Positions 50,844 to 59,770 of a stretch of 64,000 nt of DNA are shown one piece after another. This DNA comes from Neobacillus sp. WH10 (GTDB lineage Bacteria; Bacillota; Bacilli; Bacillales; Cytobacillaceae). The stretch covers positions 1,302,001 through 1,366,000 of the forward strand of contig NZ_CP126110.1 of the NCBI RefSeq assembly GCF_030123405.1, given 5' to 3'. The notes beneath the pieces are model-generated. The model did not search any database and was not told where the DNA came from. It saw only the letters and a list, made by a program, of their open reading frames with translations. The translations under genes and the position numbers were made by a program. How positions within the stretch are numbered: the stretch's first letter is position 1; the number at the start of each line of letters is the position of its first letter.

Positions 50844-51388
50844 AACAAAATCCCCTTCATCAGTTAGCCAATTAAGGCAGCTGGATTTTAATTGGTTCTT
50901 CGATTTTTTCAATAGACTCAATACTGTCTTTCGATAAACCAAAATATTCTTTTTGTCCGTACAGAGATATCATTTACCTAATCTGAAATAATTTCATAAA
51001 GGATACTCTATTAATCTTTATTTTTCAAAATAATCTACATACCGGATTAGTCTTGATAGAATTATATTCAAGAACAATTTCTTTATCAAGTATACAATTT
51101 ATCATTTTTAGGTAAGGAAAAAGTAAGTAGTGAAGTCTTTTTGTTGCTTCATTAGGATAAAATTTTGTTTTAAGGTTTATGGCTTTGTTGAACTATATGA
51201 GTGAAAATTTTAAAGTATCTCCACAGAATAAAGGTTTCTGGTAATAAAGTTGTTTTTTTAGTACTATATTTAAATATATTTTGATAGATTTAAAGAGAAA
51301 TAATTGGTTTTATGCTTGGATAATTCATCTTAGTTTGAATTATATTGCAAAACATATATAAGAGAACATTAAGTAGAGGTATGTATAT
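50844..51388. other. AT-rich divergent regulatory region
   Basis: Over 500 bases between the HTH-TPR regulator and the isoprenoid synthase, very AT-rich, with no conserved gene. It probably holds both promoters and the operator of the regulator. One 21-codon reading frame with a C-terminal Trp lies at 51179-51244 but has no convincing ribosome site. Confidence 0.5.
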
Positions 51389-53770
51389 ATGAATAAGGAG
51401 TTAATAAAAAATGCGGATGCCTGCTATCAACTGGCTGAGGAGAAGGCTGCTCAGTATTTTAAATCACTTTATGAGCAGGTCTCACAAAAGACCTATGTCT
51501 CAACACTGACAAAAGATATACAATCGTGGAAACACAATCATATTCATCATCATCCATTATTATCCTTTTTTCTTCGAAGAAAGGGAAAACCTGATCATCA
51601 GGGCTATCACAATTATATTCAATGGCTGGATTATACGGGCAAACTAGATAATTACCTGGATAGAAGCATTTCTTATATTTTTATGCGGGATTTGGGTAAA
51701 GCACTGAACTCACCTGACACACAGACTAGGGTTCGGCGTGCAGTTGACAGTTTAAAAAATTATCTGACTAATTCTACCGCAACAGATCGAGAAGACAAAA
51801 ATGAGATGTTTAGCATGACCAGAATGTACCGGATAGCCCAAAAGGAAGGCGTTGAATCCACCATGATTTGGGTGGTAAACAAACTAAAGAATGTGGCCGC
51901 CAATATTCCAAAGGGGATGGATGCTGAGCAAGCCCAGCGAAAGCTTATCAAAATTATTGCAGGTGTATTGATGCACACTGTTGAGGAGATGGACGATAAG
52001 CTATCGCCTGCAGAACGTACTCAGAAACTAAATAAAGCTATTAGATTAGGCTATGCTTACGGCCTAACCTATCCCTTTATTGATGATCTTCTGGATGCCA
52101 ATGTTTTATCCGATAAGGAGAAGAAACAATATTCCGATTTGATACGTACCACCCTTATTACAGGATCTGTGCCAAAACTGGGGGAGTGGAGTGGAAAAAC
52201 AAAAGATTTAATCCGATATATTCATTCGGAGCTCCGAGATGCCTTTGAGTATATTAAAACACAGCAGAGACAAGAGACAAGGAAAAACTTTTTCGAGCAG
52301 GCCTATGTGTTTTTTAATTCCCAAGAAGTTGACCGTGTAAAGGATCTATCCAATGCTAATTACACCAATGAAGAGCTTTATATCCCAATCATTTTAAAAT
52401 CCTCTTCTTCCCGATTGATTGTCCGTTCTGTAATTAGTGCTCCTAAGGATGAGGACTTTGACAGCCTAACATTCTTTTATGGTATATACAACCAGCTTGC
52501 TGATGATTTTGCGGATATGTTTGATGATATGGAGGAAGGTGCAGTAACACCCTATACCTATTATCTGAAATATCATGATAGGCGTCCGGATCTAATAAAC
52601 CCTTTTGAATTATATTGGTCGGTCATTTCCAATTTGATTCATAACGTGTATCACTCAGATAGCAAGACCTGTGAGGTGATTCTGGATCGTGCTATAAACG
52701 GTCTAAAACGTTTTAAAGCTCGAATGGGAACCAAAAAATACAACGAAGTTATGGAGCTATTTTCTTCTGGAAATCCGAAATTCAATCGTATTATCCAAAT
52801 TATGGTTCGGAAAGCGGATGATGTGGATTTCTTTGATAAACTGCTTCGGGACCAAATAATTACTAATCTAAAAAATGAAAAGAAGGAGCAGGAAGACTTT
52901 TTAGATACGATCGAAATCGTACGCAATCAGATCAACAACATTTTGAAAATCCCTAAATTAGAGGATGTTTCTATGGAAGACCCGATAATTGATGCAGCAA
53001 ATTACAGTCTGAAAGGTAATGGGAAGCGATTGAGGCCGATAATGACTTGGGTCATGGGCGTTAACGGATATGGATTAAACAGTTCGGCAGTCGTTCCGCT
53101 TCTGAGATCATTGGAATATATGCATACTGCATCCTTAATCTTCGATGATCTGCCATCCCAGGATAATGCGTCCACCCGCAGGGGGCGTCCAACCCTGCAT
53201 CATGTATATAACATTGCTATAGCAGAATTAACCGGTCTCTTTCTAAGCCAGAAGGCTATTGAGCAGCAAGCATCTCTTGACCAGTTCGATTCGAAAACTG
53301 TGCTTAAATTGATTCAATATTCGGCTCAGCTGACAGAGATAATGTGCAAGGGACAGGCGATGGATTTGGATTCCAAAGGAAAACAATTGACACTGGAACA
53401 ATTGAATAGGATGTGCTTTTATAAAACTGGAGTAGCATTCGAAGCTTCCCTCATAATGCCTGCAATTCTCGCTCATGCAAAGGAATTCGAAATGAAAGCT
53501 TTAAAAAAATTCGCCCATCATGCCGGTATTGCGTTTCAGATTAAGGATGACCTTCTTGATGTTGAAGGAGATCAGATCTTACTCGGAAAACCCATTGGCA
53601 AAGATGCCGAAAATAACAATTCAACTTTTGTGTCAATCCTGGGTAAGGAAGGTGCAAGAAAAGAAATGTGGGAACATTACTGTCTTGCCATGGAAACGTT
53701 GCAAGACGTACCGCGCAATACTACATTTCTGAAGCATTTATTGAATTATATTGTAAACCGCGACCATTAA
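51389..53770 (+). CDS. Two-domain class I isoprenoid synthase (polyprenyl synthetase fused to an unknown alpha-helical domain)
   Basis: A 793-residue protein. The C-terminal third (about residues 500-793) is a complete trans-prenyl diphosphate synthase: GKRLRP substrate-binding block, first Asp-rich motif DDLPSQDNASTRRGRPT (D586, D587), the Lys/Gln-containing GQAMDL block, and the second motif IKDDLLD (D720, D721, D724). The first motif resembles farnesyl-diphosphate synthases. The first 480 residues are helical and have their own acidic clusters, FIDDLLD (D232, D233, D236) and LADDFADMFDD (372-380), suggesting a second class I terpenoid-synthase fold, perhaps a cyclase or transferase using the C-terminal domain's product. 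No such N-terminal family is recognised by eye. AGAGG stands nine bases before the ATG. Next is a UbiA-type prenyltransferase. Confidence 0.8.
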   Translation: MNKELIKNADACYQLAEEKAAQYFKSLYEQVSQKTYVSTLTKDIQSWKHNHIHHHPLLSFFLRRKGKPDHQGYHNYIQWLDYTGKLDNYLDRSISYIFMRDLGKALNSPDTQTRVRRAVDSLKNYLTNSTATDREDKNEMFSMTRMYRIAQKEGVESTMIWVVNKLKNVAANIPKGMDAEQAQRKLIKIIAGVLMHTVEEMDDKLSPAERTQKLNKAIRLGYAYGLTYPFIDDLLDANVLSDKEKKQYSDLIRTTLITGSVPKLGEWSGKTKDLIRYIHSELRDAFEYIKTQQRQETRKNFFEQAYVFFNSQEVDRVKDLSNANYTNEELYIPIILKSSSSRLIVRSVISAPKDEDFDSLTFFYGIYNQLADDFADMFDDMEEGAVTPYTYYLKYHDRRPDLINPFELYWSVISNLIHNVYHSDSKTCEVILDRAINGLKRFKARMGTKKYNEVMELFSSGNPKFNRIIQIMVRKADDVDFFDKLLRDQIITNLKNEKKEQEDFLDTIEIVRNQINNILKIPKLEDVSMEDPIIDAANYSLKGNGKRLRPIMTWVMGVNGYGLNSSAVVPLLRSLEYMHTASLIFDDLPSQDNASTRRGRPTLHHVYNIAIAELTGLFLSQKAIEQQASLDQFDSKTVLKLIQYSAQLTEIMCKGQAMDLDSKGKQLTLEQLNRMCFYKTGVAFEASLIMPAILAHAKEFEMKALKKFAHHAGIAFQIKDDLLDVEGDQILLGKPIGKDAENNNSTFVSILGKEGARKEMWEHYCLAMETLQDVPRNTTFLKHLLNYIVNRDH

Positions 53771-53775
53771 AATTT

Positions 53776-53816
53776 GTAGGAGGTAATCGTTTCTAAAAGA
53801 AAGATTGCCTCCTAAT
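53776..53816 (+). terminator. Hairpin after the isoprenoid synthase
   Basis: TAGGAGGTAATC pairs with GATTGCCTCCTA (one bulge). No T run follows, so termination may be partial and the next gene could be read through. Confidence 0.45.
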
Positions 53817-53994
53817 ACAGTTCCGAAATTCGATGATTAATATCCTCTGTTAACTTCTCCATTATGCAAAAAGCTTTCCCAAATTACATTATGCTTCCAG
53901 CATATAACTGGCCACGAAATATGTTAATATGTAAGAGAGGAAAAATGATATACGAGCAAAGAATTTTTTCAACCATTTTAGGGGAGGATTATGT

Positions 53995-54924
53995 ATGAGT
54001 AAGGATAGCATTGCTGTCCCACAAAATGGTGGGGGAGCTGCTTTATCAAATTCTACTTTGTTTGCTGATATAAGGGCACTATTTAAAGGGCCTGTTTTAA
54101 TCGCAAACGTTTTGCCTGTGTTTACAGGATTTTGGTTAGCTCTTTATTTTACGGGTGCTTCTATTAATGATTATTGGGATTTGTTTTGGCTAACAATTAT
54201 TGGCAGTACGCTGGTTATGGCGGGGGCTCTTGTGATCAATAACTGGTACGATGTTGATATTGACACCGTTATGGACAGAACGAAGCATCGTCCAACGGTG
54301 ACGGGGCATTTTTCACTCAAGCTGGTTTTAACGATAGGAATTACTTTGTCTATACTAGGCTTCATCCTATTACTTTTCACAACAATTGAAGCAGCCATTT
54401 ATGCGTTGGTTGGTTGGGTTACCTATTGTTTTTTATATACGATGTGGTCAAAACGAAGATATACTCTAAATACTGTTATCGGGAGTGTTTCTGGGGCCGT
54501 AACCCCTTTAATAGGCTGGACGGCAATAGAATCCGGTTTTCATATCATCCCGATTATTCTAGCGCTCATTTTGTTTATTTTTCAAATGCCCCACACTTTT
54601 GCGATTGCCATCAAGAAATACGATGAATACAAAGCAGCAAGGGTTGCCATGCTTCCGGTCGTGTATGGATTAGAGATGACGAAGCGGCAAATGGTGGTTT
54701 ATATTGCCTGTTTGCTTCCATTACCATTTTATCTAGCACCGCTAGGGACTACATTTGTTGTTCTTGCAACGCTGCTTAATATTGGTTGGTTGGCTGTAAG
54801 TATATACGGATTTTTCACTAAGAATGATCTTAAATGGGCTCATGTGAATTTTCTTTATTCTGTAAATTATATAACAATCTTGTTTCTTATGATGATTATT
54901 GTTACTATGCCGGCATTTAGGTAA
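53995..54924 (+). CDS. ctaB: UbiA-family prenyltransferase, haem O synthase (CtaB)-like
   Basis: A 309-residue membrane prenyltransferase with eight or nine helices. First Asp-rich motif NNWYDVDIDTVMDRTKHRP (about residues 82-100) and the block YTMWSKRRYTLNTVIGSVSGAVTPLIGW are the haem O synthase pattern; the second motif region is IAIKKYDEYKAARVAMLPVVYG. CtaB adds a farnesyl group to haem B. Here it is away from ctaA and ctaC and instead 225 bp behind a prenyl diphosphate synthase, so it may be a second copy or may act on another aromatic acceptor. GGGGAGG site before the ATG. Confidence 0.85.
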   Translation: MSKDSIAVPQNGGGAALSNSTLFADIRALFKGPVLIANVLPVFTGFWLALYFTGASINDYWDLFWLTIIGSTLVMAGALVINNWYDVDIDTVMDRTKHRPTVTGHFSLKLVLTIGITLSILGFILLLFTTIEAAIYALVGWVTYCFLYTMWSKRRYTLNTVIGSVSGAVTPLIGWTAIESGFHIIPIILALILFIFQMPHTFAIAIKKYDEYKAARVAMLPVVYGLEMTKRQMVVYIACLLPLPFYLAPLGTTFVVLATLLNIGWLAVSIYGFFTKNDLKWAHVNFLYSVNYITILFLMMIIVTMPAFR

Positions 54925-54952
54925 AACCATTAATCTTCAAAAAAATAACACA

Positions 54953-55005
54953 ATGCTGTCTCCAAAGTATGCAAGCAAATTGCCGTACAAGGAAGCAGCT
55001 TTTTT
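54953..55005 (+). terminator. Probable terminator after the CtaB-like gene
   Basis: GCTGTCTCC...GGAAGCAGC with an inner GTATGC/GCCGTAC pairing, followed by eight T. The stem is imperfect. Confidence 0.5.
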
Positions 55006-55160
55006 TTGATAAATTTTACCTTGATCACAAATTTGTCATTTTTGCAGTTGTCCCTTTACTTTGAACTAAAAGAACACCTCGAAAACTTTGACGAAGGAAA
55101 TGCGAAAAGACGAAACAACTGATTGATGAACTGAATGGAAATTAATCGTAGACAATTGTA

Positions 55161-55190
55161 AGAGCCCGATTTTTGCTAATTGGGCTCTTA
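55161..55190 (-). terminator. Hairpin 3' of the second HTH-TPR gene
   Basis: AAGAGCCC / GGGCTCTT stem just beyond the stop codon of the minus-strand regulator. Confidence 0.65.
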
Positions 55191-55196
55191 AGGCTG

Positions 55197-56438
55197 TTAA
55201 TCGATATTTGGCGTGTGGTCTTTTAATTTCACCATAATTTTATTGTATGTTTCATTAGCAAAATCCTGGAAGGGGGTATTTGTTAATGTGGAATAATTCT
55301 CAACAGCCATTTTCGCAAATTTTATTGCATCAATCCCACTTCCCAGCTCAAGGTGACATAGTGCTTTATACGTATCCTTTACATACAATAGTGACAAATC
55401 AAACGGATGACGTGCCCATGAAGGTATGTTTACTTTTTCGAGAAAAGAAAGTGCTTCATTAAAGCGTCCGAGACCAAAAAAAGCCTTTCCTTTTTCTAGG
55501 AGAAACCAAATTTCATAGAACTCCGTCATTTTCGGATCTGTTAAATACTGGTCAATTATTTCTAGAGCCTTTAAATACTCATGCTTTTCATTTATTAGTG
55601 ACATGATATTGAAAAGTTCATGAAATAGGGTGGAATGTACGTCGTCTGCAAATTCCCCGTATTGCTTTAACTTGGTGGAAAAGTGGGTTTTCTTTTCCTC
55701 ATCATGTGTCATCAGTGCATGGACCACAGCAAGTCTATATAAATCATCAATACGATAAAAAATACGATGCTCTTTAGAAAAATGAATGGCACTTTCCATA
55801 ACCATTGTGGCTGATTCAGAATCGCCGACAGCAAAATGTAAGATGGCCTCATTATAGTCTAGGTCGACCCGTGTCATTGGGTCGATATAAACATGGTTTG
55901 ACTCGATTTCAGCACGTTCTCGTAACAAGATGGTTAATGAGTCTGTATAATCATGATCGACAAATTTCTCCATTGCTCTAAAGATGCCGATGCCTGCTCG
56001 TTTTGCTGTAAGATTCATCTCATCATACATTTTTGCAGCACGGTCGGAAAAGTCCTGCCATCCATCCATTTTTTTATGATAAAGACTGCGGCTATAGATT
56101 TCTAATAATCGAGCCGACTCATATCCTTGAGTAAGCTTATCATTATAGGGTTGGATGAGGGTAATGAGCTGTTCATATTTATCAGTTTCAGAATCTAAAT
56201 TATAAAGCTTCTCGGCCTTTTCAAGAACCTCTCTCAATTCTTTTGTACTTACCTCTTCTAGGAGATCGCCTATCTCCACTTCTAGACGTTCTGCGATGTA
56301 TGCTAAGCTTTCCATGGAAGGCTTGGCCTTATTATTTTCAATCAGGCTTAACATCCCTTTTGTCAGCTCTTCACCCGCGAGAACCTCTAACGTCATCTTT
56401 TTCTTTTTCCTTATTTCGCGAATTCGTTCACCAAGCAT
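55197..56438 (-). CDS. HTH regulator with TPR-like repeats, second copy type
   Basis: A 413-residue Xre-family regulator: HTH at MLGERIREIRKKKKMTLEVLAGEELTKGMLSLIENNKAKPS (about 1-60), then an alpha-helical TPR-like region to the end. It belongs to the large group of Bacillus HTH-TPR regulators; peptide or small-molecule binding is possible but not shown. It is not similar to the AT-rich regulator at 49623 beyond architecture. Divergent from the MFS exporter at 56561; a repeated 18 bp sequence in the shared 120 bp region is the likely operator, so local control of the exporter is inferred. Confidence 0.82.
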   Translation of the reverse strand: MLGERIREIRKKKKMTLEVLAGEELTKGMLSLIENNKAKPSMESLAYIAERLEVEIGDLLEEVSTKELREVLEKAEKLYNLDSETDKYEQLITLIQPYNDKLTQGYESARLLEIYSRSLYHKKMDGWQDFSDRAAKMYDEMNLTAKRAGIGIFRAMEKFVDHDYTDSLTILLRERAEIESNHVYIDPMTRVDLDYNEAILHFAVGDSESATMVMESAIHFSKEHRIFYRIDDLYRLAVVHALMTHDEEKKTHFSTKLKQYGEFADDVHSTLFHELFNIMSLINEKHEYLKALEIIDQYLTDPKMTEFYEIWFLLEKGKAFFGLGRFNEALSFLEKVNIPSWARHPFDLSLLYVKDTYKALCHLELGSGIDAIKFAKMAVENYSTLTNTPFQDFANETYNKIMVKLKDHTPNID

Positions 56439-56473
56439 ATTAGAAAGCCACCTTTAGGTTTATTAACTATATT

Positions 56474-56546
56474 TAATTATATTAAACTTTTGCTTGTGAT
56501 GGAAGAGGTTGGTGTGATATGATTTGTTTAATAAGATTAAACTTTT
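56474..56546. promoter_or_regulatory. Paired operator candidates between regulator and MFS exporter
   Basis: TAATTATATTAAACTTTT (56474-56491) and TAATAAGATTAAACTTTT (56529-56546) agree at 16 of 18 positions, in the same orientation and 55 bp apart. They flank the region where both divergent promoters must lie. Binding by the HTH-TPR protein is inferred. Confidence 0.55.
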
Positions 56547-56560
56547 AAGGTGGTGTTCTT

Positions 56561-57856
56561 ATGGAAGATAGTAAAAGGCTTAAAAAAGCAACATATCATC
56601 TGTGGACGTTCACAATTAGTAAGCTTATTTCCTCTTTTGGAGCCCAAGTATATTCTTTCGCTCTCAGTTTTTATATTTTACAACTAACAGGATCGGCCAC
56701 AAGTTTTGCCGCAAATCTGATCTGTAATATTTTGCCGCGCACCCTTGCAGCTCCATTTGCAGGATACATTGTGGATAAATATTCACGTAAGATGATTACG
56801 ATTACCGCACAAATCGCAACAACCATGGCTATTGCTGGGCTGTTAGTGGTGACCTTAACATCAGGATTATCTCTCATCGCGATATATACCACTTCTTGCA
56901 TTTTATCCCTTACTTCCATGTTTTCCGGAGTTACGTTTACCTCATCTATTACTGGACTTGTCGATAAAGAAAGAATTCAAAAAGCGATGTCATTGAATCA
57001 AATGTCGATTTCATTTGCCTCCATAGCCAGTCCTGCAGTAGGAGGGCTTTTATATGGTGCTGTTTCCATGCCTGTTTTTTTAATCATGTATATCGCTGCA
57101 TCAAGTTTGGCCGTTTTCTTGGAATCGACAATGAATTTTAACCTGTTTGCCCATCGCAAAGAGGAAGTAGAAGGAGAGCCAAAAGAATCGATGTGGCAAA
57201 GTATGAAGGCTGGGATTACTTATTTAAAACTACAGCCGTTACTTATGATAATTATCTGGATTTCTCTGTTAATTAATTTTCTGTTTGGCGCATTTGAGGT
57301 TGGTTATTCATTTATATTAATCGAAAAAATGAAAATGGCCTCACAGCGTTTTGGTTTTACCCAAGGGGCTTTTGCCATTGGAATGCTGCTGCTGTCGATT
57401 TATTTCTCTATGAGAAAGGAAGTCAAGTATCCACTTCTCGTATCAAAAAGGGCAATCATTGGTATGGGAATCGTCATGGGGGCAGTAGCGGGACCATTAC
57501 TGATGAGGTTATCCGATAACGCTATTTTTGTTTATTATCTGATGACTATGTTCAGTCTTGGGGCATTAATGATTATCGTTAACACACCTATAATGGTGAT
57601 GATGCAAAAACAAATTGATGATGATTATAAAGGGCGTGTTTTTTCTATACTTGAAACGATGTCGATGGCTTTGATGCCATTAGGAATGGTGCTATATGGA
57701 TTTCTTTATGATGTTTTTCCGGCACAATGGATTCTTCTCGTATCGGCATCTCTTTTTGTTGGTGTGACCCTTATTTTAGCACGACCATCTGTTGTAAGGA
57801 GGGCACATCCGGAGCTGGACAAAGTAAAACCACTTCAGGGGGAAGTGGTTTCATAA
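56561..57856 (+). CDS. MFS efflux transporter (MFS_3/MefA-like)
   Basis: A 431-residue major facilitator with 12 membrane helices. The helix 2-3 loop reads GYIVDKYSRKMITI, and the overall pattern (FALSFYILQLTGSATSFAANLICNILPRTLAAPFAG) is that of macrolide-efflux/enterobactin-exporter-like proteins. It probably exports a drug or a metabolite. AAGGTGG ribosome site; divergent regulator next to it. A strong terminator lies between it and the convergent peptide transporter. Confidence 0.85.
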   Translation: MEDSKRLKKATYHLWTFTISKLISSFGAQVYSFALSFYILQLTGSATSFAANLICNILPRTLAAPFAGYIVDKYSRKMITITAQIATTMAIAGLLVVTLTSGLSLIAIYTTSCILSLTSMFSGVTFTSSITGLVDKERIQKAMSLNQMSISFASIASPAVGGLLYGAVSMPVFLIMYIAASSLAVFLESTMNFNLFAHRKEEVEGEPKESMWQSMKAGITYLKLQPLLMIIIWISLLINFLFGAFEVGYSFILIEKMKMASQRFGFTQGAFAIGMLLLSIYFSMRKEVKYPLLVSKRAIIGMGIVMGAVAGPLLMRLSDNAIFVYYLMTMFSLGALMIIVNTPIMVMMQKQIDDDYKGRVFSILETMSMALMPLGMVLYGFLYDVFPAQWILLVSASLFVGVTLILARPSVVRRAHPELDKVKPLQGEVVS

Positions 57857-57905
57857 AAGAATATTTCCTGGTTTTCTTTTCTGGAGCAATTTTTTAGTAG
57901 GTAAT

Positions 57906-57962
57906 AAAAAAGGTGCATGCTTTTCTTCATAAAATTAATTGAAGAGAGCATACTCCTTTTTT
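57906..57962. terminator. Bidirectional terminator
   Basis: Long stem AAAAAGG...CATGCTTTTCTTCA with its near-complement TGAAGAGAGCATACTCCTTTTT; serves the MFS and peptide-transporter genes. Confidence 0.85.
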
Positions 57963-57965
57963 AGA

Positions 57966-59459
57966 TTAACGAATGCCTTTCATGAAGCCCTGAATTTTTG
58001 GTGCTAACATTAATAGGATAATACCTAGTAAGATGGAGACACCACCGATGACACCAAAGTAGGTCATTTCGGTTTCAGGTGTGTAAAATTTAACAACTTG
58101 TGCATTGAGTGCTTGTGCTGCAGCGTTTGCTAAGAACCATAAGCTCATCGTCTGCGCTTGGAAGGCTGCAGGCGCTAATTTCGTGGTCGCTGATAAACCT
58201 ACAGGTGATAAACATAATTCACCAAATACACAAATTAAATAACTTAGAACAAGCCATAAAGGATTTACCAATGAATCTGCACCGCCAAGATATACTGGTA
58301 CTAGAATCACAAGGAATGATAACCCAGCGAAAAGCAGGCCGAACGAAAATTTTTGAGGAACCGATGGTTGACGTTTCCCTAATTTTACCCACATCCAAGC
58401 AAATATAGGCGCAAATATAATAATAAATAATGGATTTAATGATTGGAACCATGCTGGAGAAATGTGAATTCCTGCAAAGTCAAGCTGTGTACGCTTATCC
58501 GCATAGTTTGCTAGGATGGTTGATCCTTGCTCTTGAATAGACCAAAACATAACAGCTGCAATAAATAGCGGAATATAAGCAAGAATACGTGAACGTTCTA
58601 CATCAGTTGTTTTAGGGCTGCGGTACATGATAACGAAATACGTAGTTGGAATCAAAATACCAAGAATTGTAACTAGATTAATAAAGCCTTTAAAAGTTAA
58701 GAGTCCTTTTGGAATTAAGATTGCGCAAAGGATGGCAAGAACGACTACCCCTAAACCGATAAAAGTGAAGGTTTTTTTTCTTTCAGCTGGTGAAAGGGGA
58801 TTTGCTACAATAGTACCAGCAAGACCTAGATTTTTTTTCTTTGTAAATACAAAAAGTAAAATTCCTAAAAACATACCGACAGCGGCAATACCAAAGCCTA
58901 AGTGGAAATTGTAGTTCATACCAACTGTTCCGACAATAAGAGGGGATAAGAATGCCCCCATGTTAATACCCATTACGAAAATGGTAAAACCTGCATCACG
59001 ACGATTATCTTGTTCGCTGTACATATCACCGACAATAGTAGAAACGTTTGGCTTCAGTAATCCTGTACCAAGAACAATCAATACCATGGATATGAAGAAC
59101 ATGGAGATGCTTCCTGGAATCGCTAGGACAATATGTCCAAGCATAATCAATATTCCACCATAAAACACGGATTTAGAAGTACCGAAGATTCTATCGGCTA
59201 GCCAGCCGCCAATTACTCCGGACATATAAACAAGTGATCCATAAATGGACATGATAGAAAGCGCTAGAGATTCATCGATACCCAAGCCGCCTTTGGAAAC
59301 ACTGTAATACATATAGAACACAAGGATTGCTCTCATTCCATAATACGAGAACCTCTCCCAAAATTCTGTGAAGAAAAGTGTGAAAAGTCCTTTAGGATGT
59401 CCAAAAAATCCTTTCTGAGGTACACTCTCCACAATTTTCTGTCTATTTATGCTTGACAT
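57966..59459 (-). CDS. Proton-coupled di/tripeptide transporter (POT family, DtpT-like)
   Basis: A 497-residue POT/PTR transporter with 14 predicted helices. Family signatures: FFTEFWERFSYYGMRAILVFYM (the ExxERFxYY proton-coupling motif), GGWLADRIFG and FTIFVMGINMGAFLSPLIVG. Imports small peptides with protons. AAAGGAGG stands before the ATG. Monocistronic. The 240 bp upstream hold a promoter region and a TTAACCC/GGGTTAA hairpin at 59658-59680 whose role is unclear. Confidence 0.92.
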   Translation of the reverse strand: MSSINRQKIVESVPQKGFFGHPKGLFTLFFTEFWERFSYYGMRAILVFYMYYSVSKGGLGIDESLALSIMSIYGSLVYMSGVIGGWLADRIFGTSKSVFYGGILIMLGHIVLAIPGSISMFFISMVLIVLGTGLLKPNVSTIVGDMYSEQDNRRDAGFTIFVMGINMGAFLSPLIVGTVGMNYNFHLGFGIAAVGMFLGILLFVFTKKKNLGLAGTIVANPLSPAERKKTFTFIGLGVVVLAILCAILIPKGLLTFKGFINLVTILGILIPTTYFVIMYRSPKTTDVERSRILAYIPLFIAAVMFWSIQEQGSTILANYADKRTQLDFAGIHISPAWFQSLNPLFIIIFAPIFAWMWVKLGKRQPSVPQKFSFGLLFAGLSFLVILVPVYLGGADSLVNPLWLVLSYLICVFGELCLSPVGLSATTKLAPAAFQAQTMSLWFLANAAAQALNAQVVKFYTPETEMTYFGVIGGVSILLGIILLMLAPKIQGFMKGIR

Positions 59460-59699
59460 TATACAACCTCCTTTTTGTTATTCTATAATACTTTTTCTAT
59501 GTTTGAATTGTCAAAAACTTTTTTTGGAAATTATGTGACTAACGTTTGAAAATCTAGAGATTTCAGTATTATAATGAGTGTTGAAACAAAGAAGAAAGTT
59601 TTTTTAAAATAGTGATTAAATTCTGATTTTAGAGATTATTTATTTTAAGAGAATTGTAGTTAACCCATTATGAGGGTTAAAGTCCTTTTAAGAGAGAAA

Positions 59700-59734
59700 T
59701 AAAAAAGACCTCGGTGAAACTTAACACCGAGGGC
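59700..59734 (-). terminator. Terminator of the UvrC-like gene
   Basis: CCTCGGTG / CACCGAGG stem with a seven- to eight-base loop; the minus strand continues TCTTTTTT. Confidence 0.88.
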
Positions 59735-59770
59735 AATAGTATAAAAAATAGAGTGATAGGATTATTCTTT

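Noticed and set aside
55021..55130. Degenerate coding sequence (ELKEHLENFDEGNAKRR...)
   Set aside because: Coding-like stretch appears in two frames needing a frameshift, with no start site; too weak to call a pseudogene.
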